Below are positions 7,896 to 17,277 of a stretch of DNA of 64,000 nt, piece after piece. The position numbers and the translations under genes were made by a program. The DNA comes from Bacteroides stercoris ATCC 43183 (GTDB lineage: Bacteria; Bacteroidota; Bacteroidia; Bacteroidales; Bacteroidaceae): assembly GCF_025147325.1 (NCBI RefSeq), contig NZ_CP102262.1, positions 1,798,001-1,862,000 of the forward strand. Reading direction: 5' to 3'. The notes beneath the pieces were generated by a model. The model ran no database searches. It had not been told where the DNA came from and saw nothing but the letters and a program-made list of their open reading frames with translations. Every line of letters starts with the position of its first letter. Position 1 is the stretch's first letter.

Positions 7896-9130
7896 TGGAA
7901 GATATATTTGCGAAACTCTATGATATGACGGCGTTCAGCAATATCATTGCCGATCCGTCGTTCCTTATAATGTATGCCATTGCCTTTATTTTGCTGTATC
8001 TGGGCATCAGGAAGCACTACGAACCGCTGTTGCTGGTTCCCATTGCTTTCGGTGTGCTCATTGCCAATTTCCCCGGTGGCGACATGGGGGTTATCCAGGC
8101 AGATGAAAACGGCATGGTAATGGTGAACGGAGTGTTGAAGAACATCTGGGAAATGCCGTTGCACGAGATTGCACACGACCTCGGACTGATGAACTTCATC
8201 TACTATATGCTGATAAAGACCGGATTTCTGCCGCCTGTCATCTTTATGGGTGTGGGCGCGCTGACGGACTTCGGACCGATGCTCCGCAATCTGCGTCTTT
8301 CCATATTCGGTGCGGCTGCGCAGCTCGGTATCTTTACTGTACTGTTGTGTGCCGTAATGATGGGCTTCACGCCGCAGGAAGCCGGTGCATTGGGTATTAT
8401 CGGCGGTGCGGACGGTCCTACGGCTATCTTCACCACTATCAAGCTCGCTCCGCATCTGCTGGGCCCTATTGCCATTGCGGCTTATTCGTACATGGCGCTG
8501 GTTCCGGTTATCATTCCATTGGTTGTGAAACTGCTCTGCAGCAAGAAGGAACTGATGATTAACATGAAGGAGCAGGAAAAGCTCTATCCGTCAAAGACCG
8601 AGATAAAGAATCTGCGTGTACTGAAGATTATTTTCCCGATTGCCGTTACTACCATTGTAGCTCTCTTCGTGCCGACGGCAGTGCCTTTGATTGGTATGCT
8701 GATGTTCGGTAACCTGATTAAGGAAATCGGTTCCGATACCAGCCGTCTGTTCGACGCGGCAGCCAACAGCATTATGAATGCGGCAACCATCTTCCTCGGA
8801 CTGAGTGTGGGCGCTACCATGACGAGCGAGGCATTCCTCAACTGGACCACTATCGGCATCGTTGTCGGCGGCTTCCTTGCATTTGCCTTGTCCATTTCGG
8901 GTGGTATCTTCTTTGTGAAACTGTTCAATCTGTTCTCCAAGAAGAAGATTAATCCGCTGATTGGTGCGACGGGATTGAGCGCCGTGCCTATGGCAAGCCG
9001 CGTATGCAATGAAATCGCTACCAAGTACGACCCTAAGAACCACGTACTGAATTACTGTATGTCTAGTAATATTTCCGGCGTCATCGGTTCTGCGGTGGCG
9101 GCGGGCGTATTGATTTCGTTCCTCGGATAA
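7892..9130 (+). CDS. oadB: Sodium-translocating decarboxylase beta subunit
   Basis: A 412-residue polytopic inner-membrane protein with around nine to eleven hydrophobic segments. It carries the family signature GALTDFGPMLRN, with the aspartate used in sodium transport, and GIIGGADGPTAIFTT. It decarboxylates carboxybiotin on the alpha subunit and couples this to sodium export. Start: ATGATGG gives two possible starts, at 7892 (overlapping the oadA stop by 4 bp) and 7895; translational coupling is likely either way. The protein ends 15 bp before a 23-bp-arm terminator hairpin. Confidence 0.92.
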   Translation: MMEDIFAKLYDMTAFSNIIADPSFLIMYAIAFILLYLGIRKHYEPLLLVPIAFGVLIANFPGGDMGVIQADENGMVMVNGVLKNIWEMPLHEIAHDLGLMNFIYYMLIKTGFLPPVIFMGVGALTDFGPMLRNLRLSIFGAAAQLGIFTVLLCAVMMGFTPQEAGALGIIGGADGPTAIFTTIKLAPHLLGPIAIAAYSYMALVPVIIPLVVKLLCSKKELMINMKEQEKLYPSKTEIKNLRVLKIIFPIAVTTIVALFVPTAVPLIGMLMFGNLIKEIGSDTSRLFDAAANSIMNAATIFLGLSVGATMTSEAFLNWTTIGIVVGGFLAFALSISGGIFFVKLFNLFSKKKINPLIGATGLSAVPMASRVCNEIATKYDPKNHVLNYCMSSNISGVIGSAVAAGVLISFLG

Positions 9131-9144
9131 GAAAGTTGAGATAT

Positions 9145-9199
9145 AAAAAGGGAATGCGTCAAAACACAAATAATGAGTGTTTTGACGCATTCCCTTTTT
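9145..9199. terminator. Bidirectional terminator hairpin between oadB and tolC-like gene
   Basis: Perfect 23-bp arms at 9145-9167 and 9177-9199 with a 9-base loop. The stem begins AAAAAGGG and ends CCCTTTTT, so it has a U-run on either strand and can end both converging transcripts. The arm word GGGAATGCGTCAAAAC also resembles the outer arms of the palindromic element found elsewhere in the window. Confidence 0.9.
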
Positions 9200-9209
9200 A
9201 TTTCCACCT

Positions 9210-10484
9210 TTATTCACTGATAGCTTTCCTGTATTCAGCCACTGCCATCTTTGCGGCAAGGTGCGCATTGATAAGGTTGGTCTGGGCCTGTGTCCACGAA
9301 AGCTGTGCGGATAGCACATCGACCATGCTTGCCTTGCCTTCATTGTAGGAGAACGTAACCAGGTCGAGATTCTCTTCGGCAAGCGCCATATTCTCCCGGG
9401 CTGTCTTTACCTGCTGTTCCGTTTCCGTCAGTTTGGTGGTAGCGGCGGACAGCTCTTCTAAAATAGTATCTGCCACATAGCTTTGCTGTAATTTCTGAAT
9501 ACCTATATATGCCTTTTGCTGGCGGTTGGTCTTGAAGCGTGCACCCCATCGGAAAATGGGGATGTTGAGATTGATTCCCGCAATGGGCGTATGGGGCACG
9601 TCTTGTCCCATATAGGCGATACCGGTGTCCCAACCGGTTGCCAGGAACATACTGAGTTGGGGATTATACTGGCTGAGGGCTGCCTTGCGTTGCGCTTCGC
9701 TCCTGGCGATACTGACATGGGTTCCGGCATAGTCCGCACGGCGGGACAATACTTCGTCAAGACTCAGTAAATCGACGGGCGGACAGTGCATGCCGATTTC
9801 ACAAAGACTGTCTACCGCGGCATCCGGTTTCACTCCCATCAGGATATTGAGTTGCTGCAAGGCAAGGGTATAGTTCTGGCGGGCTTTGATATACTGCAAT
9901 TCGGCCTCTTTTTTACGGGTGGAAATCATCAGTAAATCCGTACGGCTGATAGCTCCGTCATTAAACCTGTCTTGAATGATGTTGTACTGTTGGCTGACAA
10001 TCCCTTCAAAACGGGCGGCGGCTTTGAGTGTTGCCAATGCGGCCGAGGCATTCCAGTAAACCGCATCGCTCTGATAGTGTATCTGGTCGAGGGTCAGCTC
10101 TGTGGCAAGTTTGTCCAGCTCTTCATCGGCTTTGGCAATTTTTTTCCGGGCCATGAGCGAACCGCCTGTGTAAAGAGGCTGTCCCAGTGTTGCCAATGCC
10201 TGATAGGTGTAAGGACGGTACTGTCCCGCCGGACTGTTCCAGGCATCCAGATGGCTCAGATTGGCAGTTCCTTCGGCAGTAATGTCTATTTTGGGCAGGA
10301 AGCCAGTCTGTGCTATCTTGCGGGCTTCGGTGCTTGCCGTAGCTTTCAGGCGTTGCTGTTTCAGCAGTTGGCTGTATGCTTCCACTTTGTCCCGATAAGC
10401 CTCGCGGCTGAGATAGCTTTCTTGTGCTGCGGCACTTATACCGAAGCTGATTACTGACAATATAAATATAATCTTTCTCATCAT
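9210..10484 (-). CDS. TolC-family outer membrane efflux protein
   Basis: A 424-residue protein with a signal peptide (MMRKIIFILSVISFGISAAAQ) and two repeats of the outer-membrane efflux protein (OEP) fold. The helical, Ala/Gln/Leu-rich segments (ARKIAQTGFLPKIDI; AEENLDLVTFSYNEGKASMVDVLSAQLSWTQAQTNLINAHLAAKMAVAEYRKA) are typical of TolC alpha-barrel hairpins. It would form the outer-membrane exit duct for the RND pump encoded just upstream. It is the last gene of the adaptor-RND-TolC set; a 61-bp gap with short direct repeats (AATCGTAAATAGTC twice) separates it from the RND gene. Confidence 0.9.
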   Translation of the reverse strand: MMRKIIFILSVISFGISAAAQESYLSREAYRDKVEAYSQLLKQQRLKATASTEARKIAQTGFLPKIDITAEGTANLSHLDAWNSPAGQYRPYTYQALATLGQPLYTGGSLMARKKIAKADEELDKLATELTLDQIHYQSDAVYWNASAALATLKAAARFEGIVSQQYNIIQDRFNDGAISRTDLLMISTRKKEAELQYIKARQNYTLALQQLNILMGVKPDAAVDSLCEIGMHCPPVDLLSLDEVLSRRADYAGTHVSIARSEAQRKAALSQYNPQLSMFLATGWDTGIAYMGQDVPHTPIAGINLNIPIFRWGARFKTNRQQKAYIGIQKLQQSYVADTILEELSAATTKLTETEQQVKTARENMALAEENLDLVTFSYNEGKASMVDVLSAQLSWTQAQTNLINAHLAAKMAVAEYRKAISE

Positions 10485-10545
10485 TCAAATCGTAAATAGT
10501 CAAATCATTAAATCGTAAATCGTAAATAGTCGAGTCGCAATCCCT

Positions 10546-13500
10546 CTATCCTTTTATCCGGTGTATCGCACAGTAAGCCACGGGCAATACAAACAGGGTG
10601 AGTATCGAAGCTACCAGCAGGCCGCCCATGATAGTGGCCGCCATACCGCCGAACATGGCGTCGAACAGTAACGGCAGCATACCCAGGATGGTTGTGCCCG
10701 ATGCCATGGCTACGGGAACAATGCGGGTGGTCGTTGCGCTGATAACCGCTTCACGCGGTGCTTTTCCGGCGGCCGTTTCCGTATCAATCTGGTCTACGAG
10801 GACAATGGCGTTCTTGATGTTCATTCCAATCAGTCCCAACAGGCCCAGAATGGCGAAAAAGTCAAATGTCTTGCCCAACAGCAACAGTCCCAATACGATG
10901 CCGATAAAGATAAGCGGAAGCATCAGCAAGATGACGATGGGTTTGCGGTAGGTCTTGAACAGGAACAGCAGGGTGACGAACATCAGGAAAAACGTCAGCG
11001 GCATGTTGGCTGCCAGTGCGGCATTGGATTCGGCCTGGCTTTCCTGTTCGCCGAAGTATTTCATGGCATATCCTTCGGGAACATCGATTTCTTTCTGCAC
11101 CTGCTCCCACACACGGTTAAAGGCGGCAATGGCATTTACGCCCCGGCGGGGGTCGGCTTGCGCCATCATAACCATCTGGCGGTTGTAGTCCTTCACGTTG
11201 GAGAACTTGTACTGGTAGTCGAACTTACTGACCACTTGCTCCAGCGTGGTGGTTTCGCGCGTAGTTCCGAATACGGGCAGCGTGCGCAGGTCGTTAATGC
11301 GGAACGCGCCGATTGTGTTGTCTTTCAGTAGGATAGGAAGCACTTGGTCGCCCTGTCGGTATTCGCCCAGCGTCATTCCGTTTGTCCCTATTTGTATGCT
11401 CTGCGCCATGCTTTGGCGGGATACGCCTAACGGTTGCGCACGCTCCTGGCTGTATACGGGTTTCCAGATAGGAATCTTGTTACCCCAGGAGTTGCGCACA
11501 TTGATAAGGTCTTTGTCGCGGTGCATTATCTCTAAAACCCGGTTGGTCAGCGCCACCAGCGTATCTGTGCTATTGCCGATAAAGCCTATCTCGATGGCGG
11601 CGTCTACGGCAGGCGAGAGTTTGAAGAGCGTGGTTCGGGTGATGGCATTGGGGTAGTTCTCCTTCATATAGCTGTCCAGCTTCTCTTCATATTCTTTGGT
11701 GTATTTGCTGTCTGTCACTTCTACCAGCAGGTTGGCGAAGTTGGGTTTTGGACCTACGGAAGTGGATGCCAGATAGTAGCGCAGCGGGGTGCTGCCGAAG
11801 GTGACGGAAACCCGTTTCACTTCCGGCTGTGCCAGCAGGTGGGCTTCCACTTTCTTCATTTCCTTCTCTACATCGCGGATGCCGTATCCGTCGGGATAGA
11901 ATACATCGGCGCGGAAATAAGGTTTGTCCAGTGAAGGGAAGAAGTTTTGAGGCATCAGTCCCATGATGACGAGGGAGAGGATGAACAATACGACCATGCT
12001 TCCCAATGTGAGCGTTTTCTTGCGTATCAGCAGGCTGAGGATGGATGCGAATTTATGGTAGAAAGGCTTGTCGTAAGGGTCTTTGTCGCTGTTGCCGGTT
12101 TGGGCTTTCAGTATGAAATTGCCGAAGGTGGTGGTTTGCGTCAATGCAAGTACCCAGCTCAGCCCCAGTGATATAGCCAGTACGATAAATAGCGGCTTTA
12201 CAATTTCGGCAACGGAAGACGGTGCAAGATAAAGCGGCAGGAATGAGCAGACGGCTATGAAGGTTGCTCCCAGCAATCCCCATTGCGGACCGGTGGCACC
12301 GTCTATCAGCGCTTTCCGTCTGTTCACGCCGCGGGCTATGGCAATCTGTGCATTGTCGGTTACCACAATGGCGTTATCCACCAGCATTCCCATGGCGATG
12401 ATAAAGCCTGCCAGCGAGGTACGGTTCAGTCCCACTCCCAGGAACGACATGATGAGCAGTGTGCCGCCAATGGAAAATATCAGTGAAGAGCCGATGAGTA
12501 CGCCGGCGCGCATCCCCATTACCAGCATGATGATGACGATTACAATCAGAATGGATTCTATCAGGTTGATAATAAATCCGTTGTTCGCTTCTTTGGCAAT
12601 GACGTTTTCGGGGTAAAGGCTTTCCAGTTCCAACCCTACGGGGATGAGAGGCAAGAGTTCGGCGAGCTTCTTGTCTACCAGCTCACCGGTTTTTACCACA
12701 TCCTTCTGCGGGTCGGTGGAGACGCCGATGCCGATGGCCCGTTTTCCGTTTACGTGCATGATGGTGCCGGGCGGGTCCATGTATCCCTTTTCAACGACGG
12801 CTATATCGCCCAGTTTGACTTGTCCGCCGGGGGTGGTGATTGTCTGGTTGCGGATGTCGTTGACGGTGGTATAAGTACCGTTGGCCACAATGCGCAACTG
12901 CTGTTCGCCTGCACCGATTTCACCCGTATTGATAATCTGGTTCTGCGATTGCAGCAAGCCTGCCAGTTGTTTGGGGTCGATGCCCATCCCCGCCAGTTTG
13001 TTTACGGAGATAAAGATATTGATTACTTCCGTCTGTGTGCCGAACAGGGCTACTTTCATAACCCCTTCGGCAGTGATAACCTGCGTCTTGATACGCTCCG
13101 CCCAGTTGCGCATTTCTTCGTAAGAGAAGCCGTCGTCGCCGACCAGTCCGTAATAAATGCCGAATACATCGCCGAAGTCGTCCGATACCGTCGGTACGGA
13201 AGCTCCTGCCGGAAGTTGGGGCTGTATGTTGAGAACCTTCCGGCGCAGTTCGTCCCACTTCTGCGGGATAGATGCTGCGGAAAGCGACGGCTGTAGCTCG
13301 AACGTAATTTTGGAAAGTCCGTACATGGATTCCGATTTAATCTTGTACACTCCGCTCATGCTCTGTATTTCGCGGGAGATGGGTTCGGTAATGAGCCGTT
13401 CCACTTCGGCAGGCTCGGCTCCGGGATAGCGTATCATGATGACCGCTGTCTTGATGACAAAGGGTGCATCTTCTTTCTTCCCCAAACGGCCGAATGAGAA

Positions 13501-13578
13501 TATGCCGCCGATGAGCAGCACGGCAAGGAAGAAATAGATAATCTTTGTATTATCTAATGAATATTTGGCTAAGTTCAT
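10546..13578 (-). CDS. RND-family efflux transporter, inner-membrane permease
   Basis: A 1010-residue transporter of the AcrB/MexB-like superfamily with 12 transmembrane segments in two halves and two large periplasmic loops. It has the hallmark N-terminal topology (TM1 at about 12-30, then a pore-domain start FVIKTAVIMIRYPGAEPAEVERLITEPIS) and the TM4 region GMLVDNAIVVTDNA, whose aspartate takes part in proton relay. A second-half counterpart reads LIGMNIKNAIVLVDQI. The protein would drive substrates through the TolC-type duct using the proton gradient. The upstream partner is a lipoprotein adaptor 51 bp away. Substrate is not predictable; both antibiotics and bile-type compounds are known for the family. 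Confidence 0.93.
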   Translation of the reverse strand: MNLAKYSLDNTKIIYFFLAVLLIGGIFSFGRLGKKEDAPFVIKTAVIMIRYPGAEPAEVERLITEPISREIQSMSGVYKIKSESMYGLSKITFELQPSLSAASIPQKWDELRRKVLNIQPQLPAGASVPTVSDDFGDVFGIYYGLVGDDGFSYEEMRNWAERIKTQVITAEGVMKVALFGTQTEVINIFISVNKLAGMGIDPKQLAGLLQSQNQIINTGEIGAGEQQLRIVANGTYTTVNDIRNQTITTPGGQVKLGDIAVVEKGYMDPPGTIMHVNGKRAIGIGVSTDPQKDVVKTGELVDKKLAELLPLIPVGLELESLYPENVIAKEANNGFIINLIESILIVIVIIMLVMGMRAGVLIGSSLIFSIGGTLLIMSFLGVGLNRTSLAGFIIAMGMLVDNAIVVTDNAQIAIARGVNRRKALIDGATGPQWGLLGATFIAVCSFLPLYLAPSSVAEIVKPLFIVLAISLGLSWVLALTQTTTFGNFILKAQTGNSDKDPYDKPFYHKFASILSLLIRKKTLTLGSMVVLFILSLVIMGLMPQNFFPSLDKPYFRADVFYPDGYGIRDVEKEMKKVEAHLLAQPEVKRVSVTFGSTPLRYYLASTSVGPKPNFANLLVEVTDSKYTKEYEEKLDSYMKENYPNAITRTTLFKLSPAVDAAIEIGFIGNSTDTLVALTNRVLEIMHRDKDLINVRNSWGNKIPIWKPVYSQERAQPLGVSRQSMAQSIQIGTNGMTLGEYRQGDQVLPILLKDNTIGAFRINDLRTLPVFGTTRETTTLEQVVSKFDYQYKFSNVKDYNRQMVMMAQADPRRGVNAIAAFNRVWEQVQKEIDVPEGYAMKYFGEQESQAESNAALAANMPLTFFLMFVTLLFLFKTYRKPIVILLMLPLIFIGIVLGLLLLGKTFDFFAILGLLGLIGMNIKNAIVLVDQIDTETAAGKAPREAVISATTTRIVPVAMASGTTILGMLPLLFDAMFGGMAATIMGGLLVASILTLFVLPVAYCAIHRIKG

Positions 13579-13629
13579 ATATAAAAGGTGATAGGATGAT
13601 AAAGTTATGAAGTGATAGAGGGAAAGCGG

Positions 13630-14682
13630 TTATTCCACCTCTTTTACCCTCTGTCCCTCTACCAGTTGGTACACTCCGGCAATGACAACGGTTTCATCCG
13701 GTTTCAGTCCTTTGGAGATTAGAAGATTGGCTTCACCGGTCGGCGAATACACGGTTACTTCGCGGCGGCTTACCCTGTTGTCTTTCACCACCCATACGTA
13801 GGTATTCTTGTTTTCGCTGTCACCGAATACGGCGCTCAGCGGTACATTCATCAGTTTTTCTTCTATAAAGGGAGCGATGTCCGAAGCGAGGCGGATGTTG
13901 CAGGTAAATCCGGGTTTCACATCGTATACGGCACGGTCGAAGGCGGGGTCGTCGATGGTGATGGTAACCGGAATACCCGTGCCGTCGGTCGATATGTCAA
14001 GATACTCTTCCAGTCTGGCATTGAATATATTGCCTTTGTACGTATCGAACTCCACCTTGAATGTGGCGTCCTTGGCACGAAGCAGGTACAGGTAATCATC
14101 GGGTACAGTAAATTTTATGCGCAGTTTCTGCGTATTTACCAGCCGCACAATCCCTTCTCCCGAATTGACGCGCTGATAGTTCTCTACCAGGCGCTTTTCG
14201 ATAGAGCCGTCGAAGGGCGCGAGCAGTTTCGTATCGCGCATATTGTTGGTGGACAGCTCGTAGGCCGATTTGGCTTTCTGGTAATTGGCTACGCTTATTT
14301 CATACTCCTGCAGGGAGATGGCTTGGCGGCCCAGCAGCCGTTTGTTGCGCTCCACCTGGGCGGCAGCGGTTTCATAGGCAGCCTTGTCGGCGGCATATTG
14401 CAGGGAAATATCCCGCGGGTCGATGGCGGCAATCAGTTGCCCTTTCCTGACCCTTTGTCCTTCCACTACCGGAAGGTCGATGATTTGTCCGCTGACACGA
14501 AATGCCAGTTTCACATATTCCACCGCTTCCACCATGCCGGAGAAGTCTTTGAGTATTACCGACTGTGAACTTACGGTGGCAGTTTTCACAGGTCGCACGA
14601 GGGGAATATCTTCCCCTTTCTTTTGCCCGCAGGACGTGACGATAAGTGTCACCGTCAGGGCGAACAGATACATTTTCTTCAT
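13630..14682 (-). CDS. RND efflux periplasmic adaptor lipoprotein
   Basis: A 350-residue membrane fusion protein. The N-terminus MKKMYLFALTVTLIVTSCGQKK has a lipobox (VTSC), so it is anchored by lipid in the inner membrane. A beta-barrel/lipoyl half follows (VSGQIIDLPVVEGQRVRKGQLIAAIDPRD), then an alpha-hairpin (QVERNKRLLGRQAISLQEYEISVANYQKAKSAYEL), the matching lipoyl half, a beta-barrel and a membrane-proximal domain. It bridges the RND permease and TolC duct. The start codon is only 10 bp after the stop of the GH65 gene, so readthrough from the sugar operon into the efflux genes is likely; no separate promoter box is obvious. Confidence 0.92.
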   Translation of the reverse strand: MKKMYLFALTVTLIVTSCGQKKGEDIPLVRPVKTATVSSQSVILKDFSGMVEAVEYVKLAFRVSGQIIDLPVVEGQRVRKGQLIAAIDPRDISLQYAADKAAYETAAAQVERNKRLLGRQAISLQEYEISVANYQKAKSAYELSTNNMRDTKLLAPFDGSIEKRLVENYQRVNSGEGIVRLVNTQKLRIKFTVPDDYLYLLRAKDATFKVEFDTYKGNIFNARLEEYLDISTDGTGIPVTITIDDPAFDRAVYDVKPGFTCNIRLASDIAPFIEEKLMNVPLSAVFGDSENKNTYVWVVKDNRVSRREVTVYSPTGEANLLISKGLKPDETVVIAGVYQLVEGQRVKEVE

Positions 14683-14692
14683 TTGTTTTTGA

Positions 14693-17011
14693 TTAAGACA
14701 AGTCTTTGCGGTTGACAGTCAAATCCAACCCTTGTTTTAATTCATAAACGTTTTGATATACCTGTATGTTCAATTGTTTTCCTGCGGTCAGGCTGATTTT
14801 TATTTCTTTGCCTATCTGTATATGCAGCGTATTGCCCAAGTAATTCACTTTGAACGAATAGCCGCTCCATTTCGCCGGTATGACCGGTTCAATCTTAAGC
14901 GTGCCGCCCTGTATCTGCAATCCTGCAAATCCGCGTACAACAGCCAGCCAACTGCCCGGCATACTGGTTATATGCAGCCCCTGGTCTCCTTCATTGTTGT
15001 AGTCGTCCAGGTCGAGGCGGGTAGCGTGTAAGAATAGTTGGTATGCCTTTTCCACTTTCCCGATGCGTGCGGCAAGAATAGAGTGGATGTGCGGGGAGAG
15101 GGAAGACTCGTGCACGGTCATCGGTTCGTAAAATTCGAAGTTGCGGCGGATGGTCTCCCGGTCGAAGTTGAAATAATAGAGGTACAGGCCGAGCAGGATA
15201 TCACTCTGCTTGATGTAGCACGAACGCAGGATACGGTCCCACGACCAATACTGGTTGATGGGGCGTTCGCCGGCGGGAATGGCGTCGGTGCTTTGCAGAA
15301 CCTTGTCCATATAGCCGTCGTTTTGGATGAAGATACCGCGTTCCGGATCTTCCGGCAGGTACATCCGTTCGATAATGTCCCGCCAGCGTTCACTCTCTTC
15401 CGTATAATTCAGGTTGGTGATGCTGCATATGCGGGCATATTCATCGGGATATTGCCGGGCAATGATTTCAAGGAAACTGAGAGTGGTTTCGAGGCAACGC
15501 ATGCAGGAGTAGTTGGTATACCAGTTATTGTTTACGTTGTTTTCGTATTCATCGGGTCCGGTAACTCCCAGAATGACGTATTTCTGCTTGGGTTGCGAGA
15601 AAGACACCCGTTGGCTCCAGAAGCGGCTGACGGCTATCATTACTTCCAATCCGTAATGGGCGATGTAGTCCAGCGTACCCGTAAGCGTGGCATGTTGCAG
15701 AATGGCATAGACAATCATATTGTTCCGGTGAACCTCTTCAAAAGTAATCTCCCATTCGCTGTGGCACTCTTCTCCGTTGCTGGTGACCTGCGGGAAGAGG
15801 GCGGCTCCATGGTCGAATCCCAACTTACGGGCATTCTCAATGGCTTTGGGCAGTTGCTTATAGCGGTATATCAGCAGGTTTTCGGCAATCTTCTTCGGGG
15901 TGGAAAGCAGGAAGAAAGGTACGCAGCACAATTCGGTATTCCAGTAAGTATTTCCGCCGTACTTCTCGCCGGTGAAACCTTTGGGGCCGATATTCAGGCG
16001 GGGGTCGTCTCCCCGGTATGTCTGGTAGAGCTGGAAGATGTTGTAGCGTATGCCTTGCTGGGCTTCCGGGTCGCCTTCGATACTGACATCGGTTTCGTCC
16101 CATATCTCCTGCCAGGCATTCCGGTGCTCCTGTTCCAGAGCATCCCAACCTGTACTTTGGGCGTTGCGGGCTTCTGCTACGGAGGCTTCTATCAAATCCT
16201 GCCGTTCATAATAAAGGGACGATGCTATGGCAATGTATTTGACGAGCGTCACGGTATCTCCCGGCTTTACTTCAGTGCCTACGCTGAATCCGGCCTGTTT
16301 TTCTTTTTCTATCCGTATCGGGTTGGCAAAAGTCTCTTTATTGTTCTTGAAGAACCGGTAGGTCATGGCATAGCATATTTGCGCATCCTCCCGCCTGGTC
16401 TGTGTCCACAGATAGGCACAGTCGCTGGTGGTGCCGGAGCGCAGGATATTCCATATCTTTTCATCCGGATGCCTGACCGGGTTCGCGGTGTCTCCGTCAA
16501 GGATAGGCACAAGTGAAACCTTGCCTGTATAGTTGACGGACGTAACGCTGTACTTTATAAGGCAGAGATTGGGGTGAGCCATATTGGCGATATGTTCCAC
16601 GTGCAGGCGGAGTTTGTTTCCCCGCGAAGAGGTTACTTCCGCGTCCCGATAAGAAATACCCGCTTTCATGTCGAGGCGTCTGTTGAAACTGTCCACATCC
16701 CATTGTGCCAGGTCTAGTTCCTCGTCGATGAGGCGCAGGCTGATACTGCTCCAGTCCGGAGCATTGGGGATGCGTGTGTAGAATTGCGGAAAACCGTTCT
16801 TCCACCAGCCTACACGCGTTTTGTCCAGAAAGGTGATACCTGCCACGAATGCGCCGCGATAGCTGTCGCTGCTGTATGGTTCTTCAAAATGTCCCCGTTG
16901 TCCGAAACGGCCGTTTCCAAGACTGAATATGCTTTCCGACCACCGCATGCGGTCGGCTTGAAAACTATCTTCTATAATATTCCATTCATCGGTTTTAAGG
17001 TATTTCTTCAT
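14693..17011 (-). CDS. Glycoside hydrolase family 65 (maltose-type) phosphorylase
   Basis: A 772-residue cytoplasmic protein (start ATG at 17011; no signal peptide). GH65 phosphorylases split an alpha-linked disaccharide with phosphate to give beta-glucose 1-phosphate and a sugar. The N-terminal beta-sandwich (about 1-270), the linker helices and the (alpha/alpha)6 barrel are recognisable; the general acid is E488 in the GPDEYENN motif. Length and motif fit the maltose/kojibiose/trehalose phosphorylase group and exclude a hydrolase. The neighbouring SLC45-like importer and LacI regulator make maltose the best guess. No beta-phosphoglucomutase gene, the usual partner, is seen in the cluster. 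A promoter lies just upstream (17038-17067). Confidence 0.85.
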   Translation of the reverse strand: MKKYLKTDEWNIIEDSFQADRMRWSESIFSLGNGRFGQRGHFEEPYSSDSYRGAFVAGITFLDKTRVGWWKNGFPQFYTRIPNAPDWSSISLRLIDEELDLAQWDVDSFNRRLDMKAGISYRDAEVTSSRGNKLRLHVEHIANMAHPNLCLIKYSVTSVNYTGKVSLVPILDGDTANPVRHPDEKIWNILRSGTTSDCAYLWTQTRREDAQICYAMTYRFFKNNKETFANPIRIEKEKQAGFSVGTEVKPGDTVTLVKYIAIASSLYYERQDLIEASVAEARNAQSTGWDALEQEHRNAWQEIWDETDVSIEGDPEAQQGIRYNIFQLYQTYRGDDPRLNIGPKGFTGEKYGGNTYWNTELCCVPFFLLSTPKKIAENLLIYRYKQLPKAIENARKLGFDHGAALFPQVTSNGEECHSEWEITFEEVHRNNMIVYAILQHATLTGTLDYIAHYGLEVMIAVSRFWSQRVSFSQPKQKYVILGVTGPDEYENNVNNNWYTNYSCMRCLETTLSFLEIIARQYPDEYARICSITNLNYTEESERWRDIIERMYLPEDPERGIFIQNDGYMDKVLQSTDAIPAGERPINQYWSWDRILRSCYIKQSDILLGLYLYYFNFDRETIRRNFEFYEPMTVHESSLSPHIHSILAARIGKVEKAYQLFLHATRLDLDDYNNEGDQGLHITSMPGSWLAVVRGFAGLQIQGGTLKIEPVIPAKWSGYSFKVNYLGNTLHIQIGKEIKISLTAGKQLNIQVYQNVYELKQGLDLTVNRKDLS

Positions 17012-17037
17012 GGCGCTCTTTTTCTGTGTTATCGGTG

Positions 17038-17067
17038 TAAAGATAGACAAATAAACGGATAAACAAA
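17038..17067 (-). promoter_or_regulatory. Promoter of the GH65 gene
   Basis: Read on the minus strand: TTTG (17064-17067), an 18-bp spacer, and TATCTTTA (17038-17045), seven of eight bases of TAnnTTTG counting the two free positions. Spacing is right for the Bacteroides housekeeping sigma factor. It places the start about 20 bp before the GH65 ATG, so GH65 and the efflux genes need not depend on the LacI-MFS transcript. Confidence 0.55.
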
Positions 17068-17082
17068 TAGGATGCGGAAAAA

Positions 17083-17234
17083 AGAAGAATGTGCCAAAAC
17101 TAAAATTCGTTTGCTATTTATTTATTTTTAGGCACGGATTACGCGGATTTCACGGAAAAGAGATAAAATAAATCCGTGTCAATCCGCGTAATCCGTGCCT
17201 AAAAGAAATCATCAAGTGTATTTTACACCCTCTT
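17083..17234 (+). repeat. Dispersed palindromic element, copy 2
   Basis: About 152 bp with perfect 24-bp inner arms at 17126-17149 and 17181-17204 (core word AGGCACGGATTACGCGG) and weaker outer arms (gaatgtgccaaaac; tattttacaccctctt). It lies 43 bp beyond the stop of the MFS gene (minus strand) and upstream of the GH65 promoter. This is the most symmetric of the four copies. Confidence 0.85.
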
Positions 17235-17277
17235 ACCGGTGAGGAAGCATATATTCATCGGTGAGGATAGGGGCTGT

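Noticed and set aside
15038-16516. A 492-codon open frame opposite the GH65 gene
   Set aside because: It is fully antisense to a gene with complete GH65 motifs and has no signal, start context or family features.
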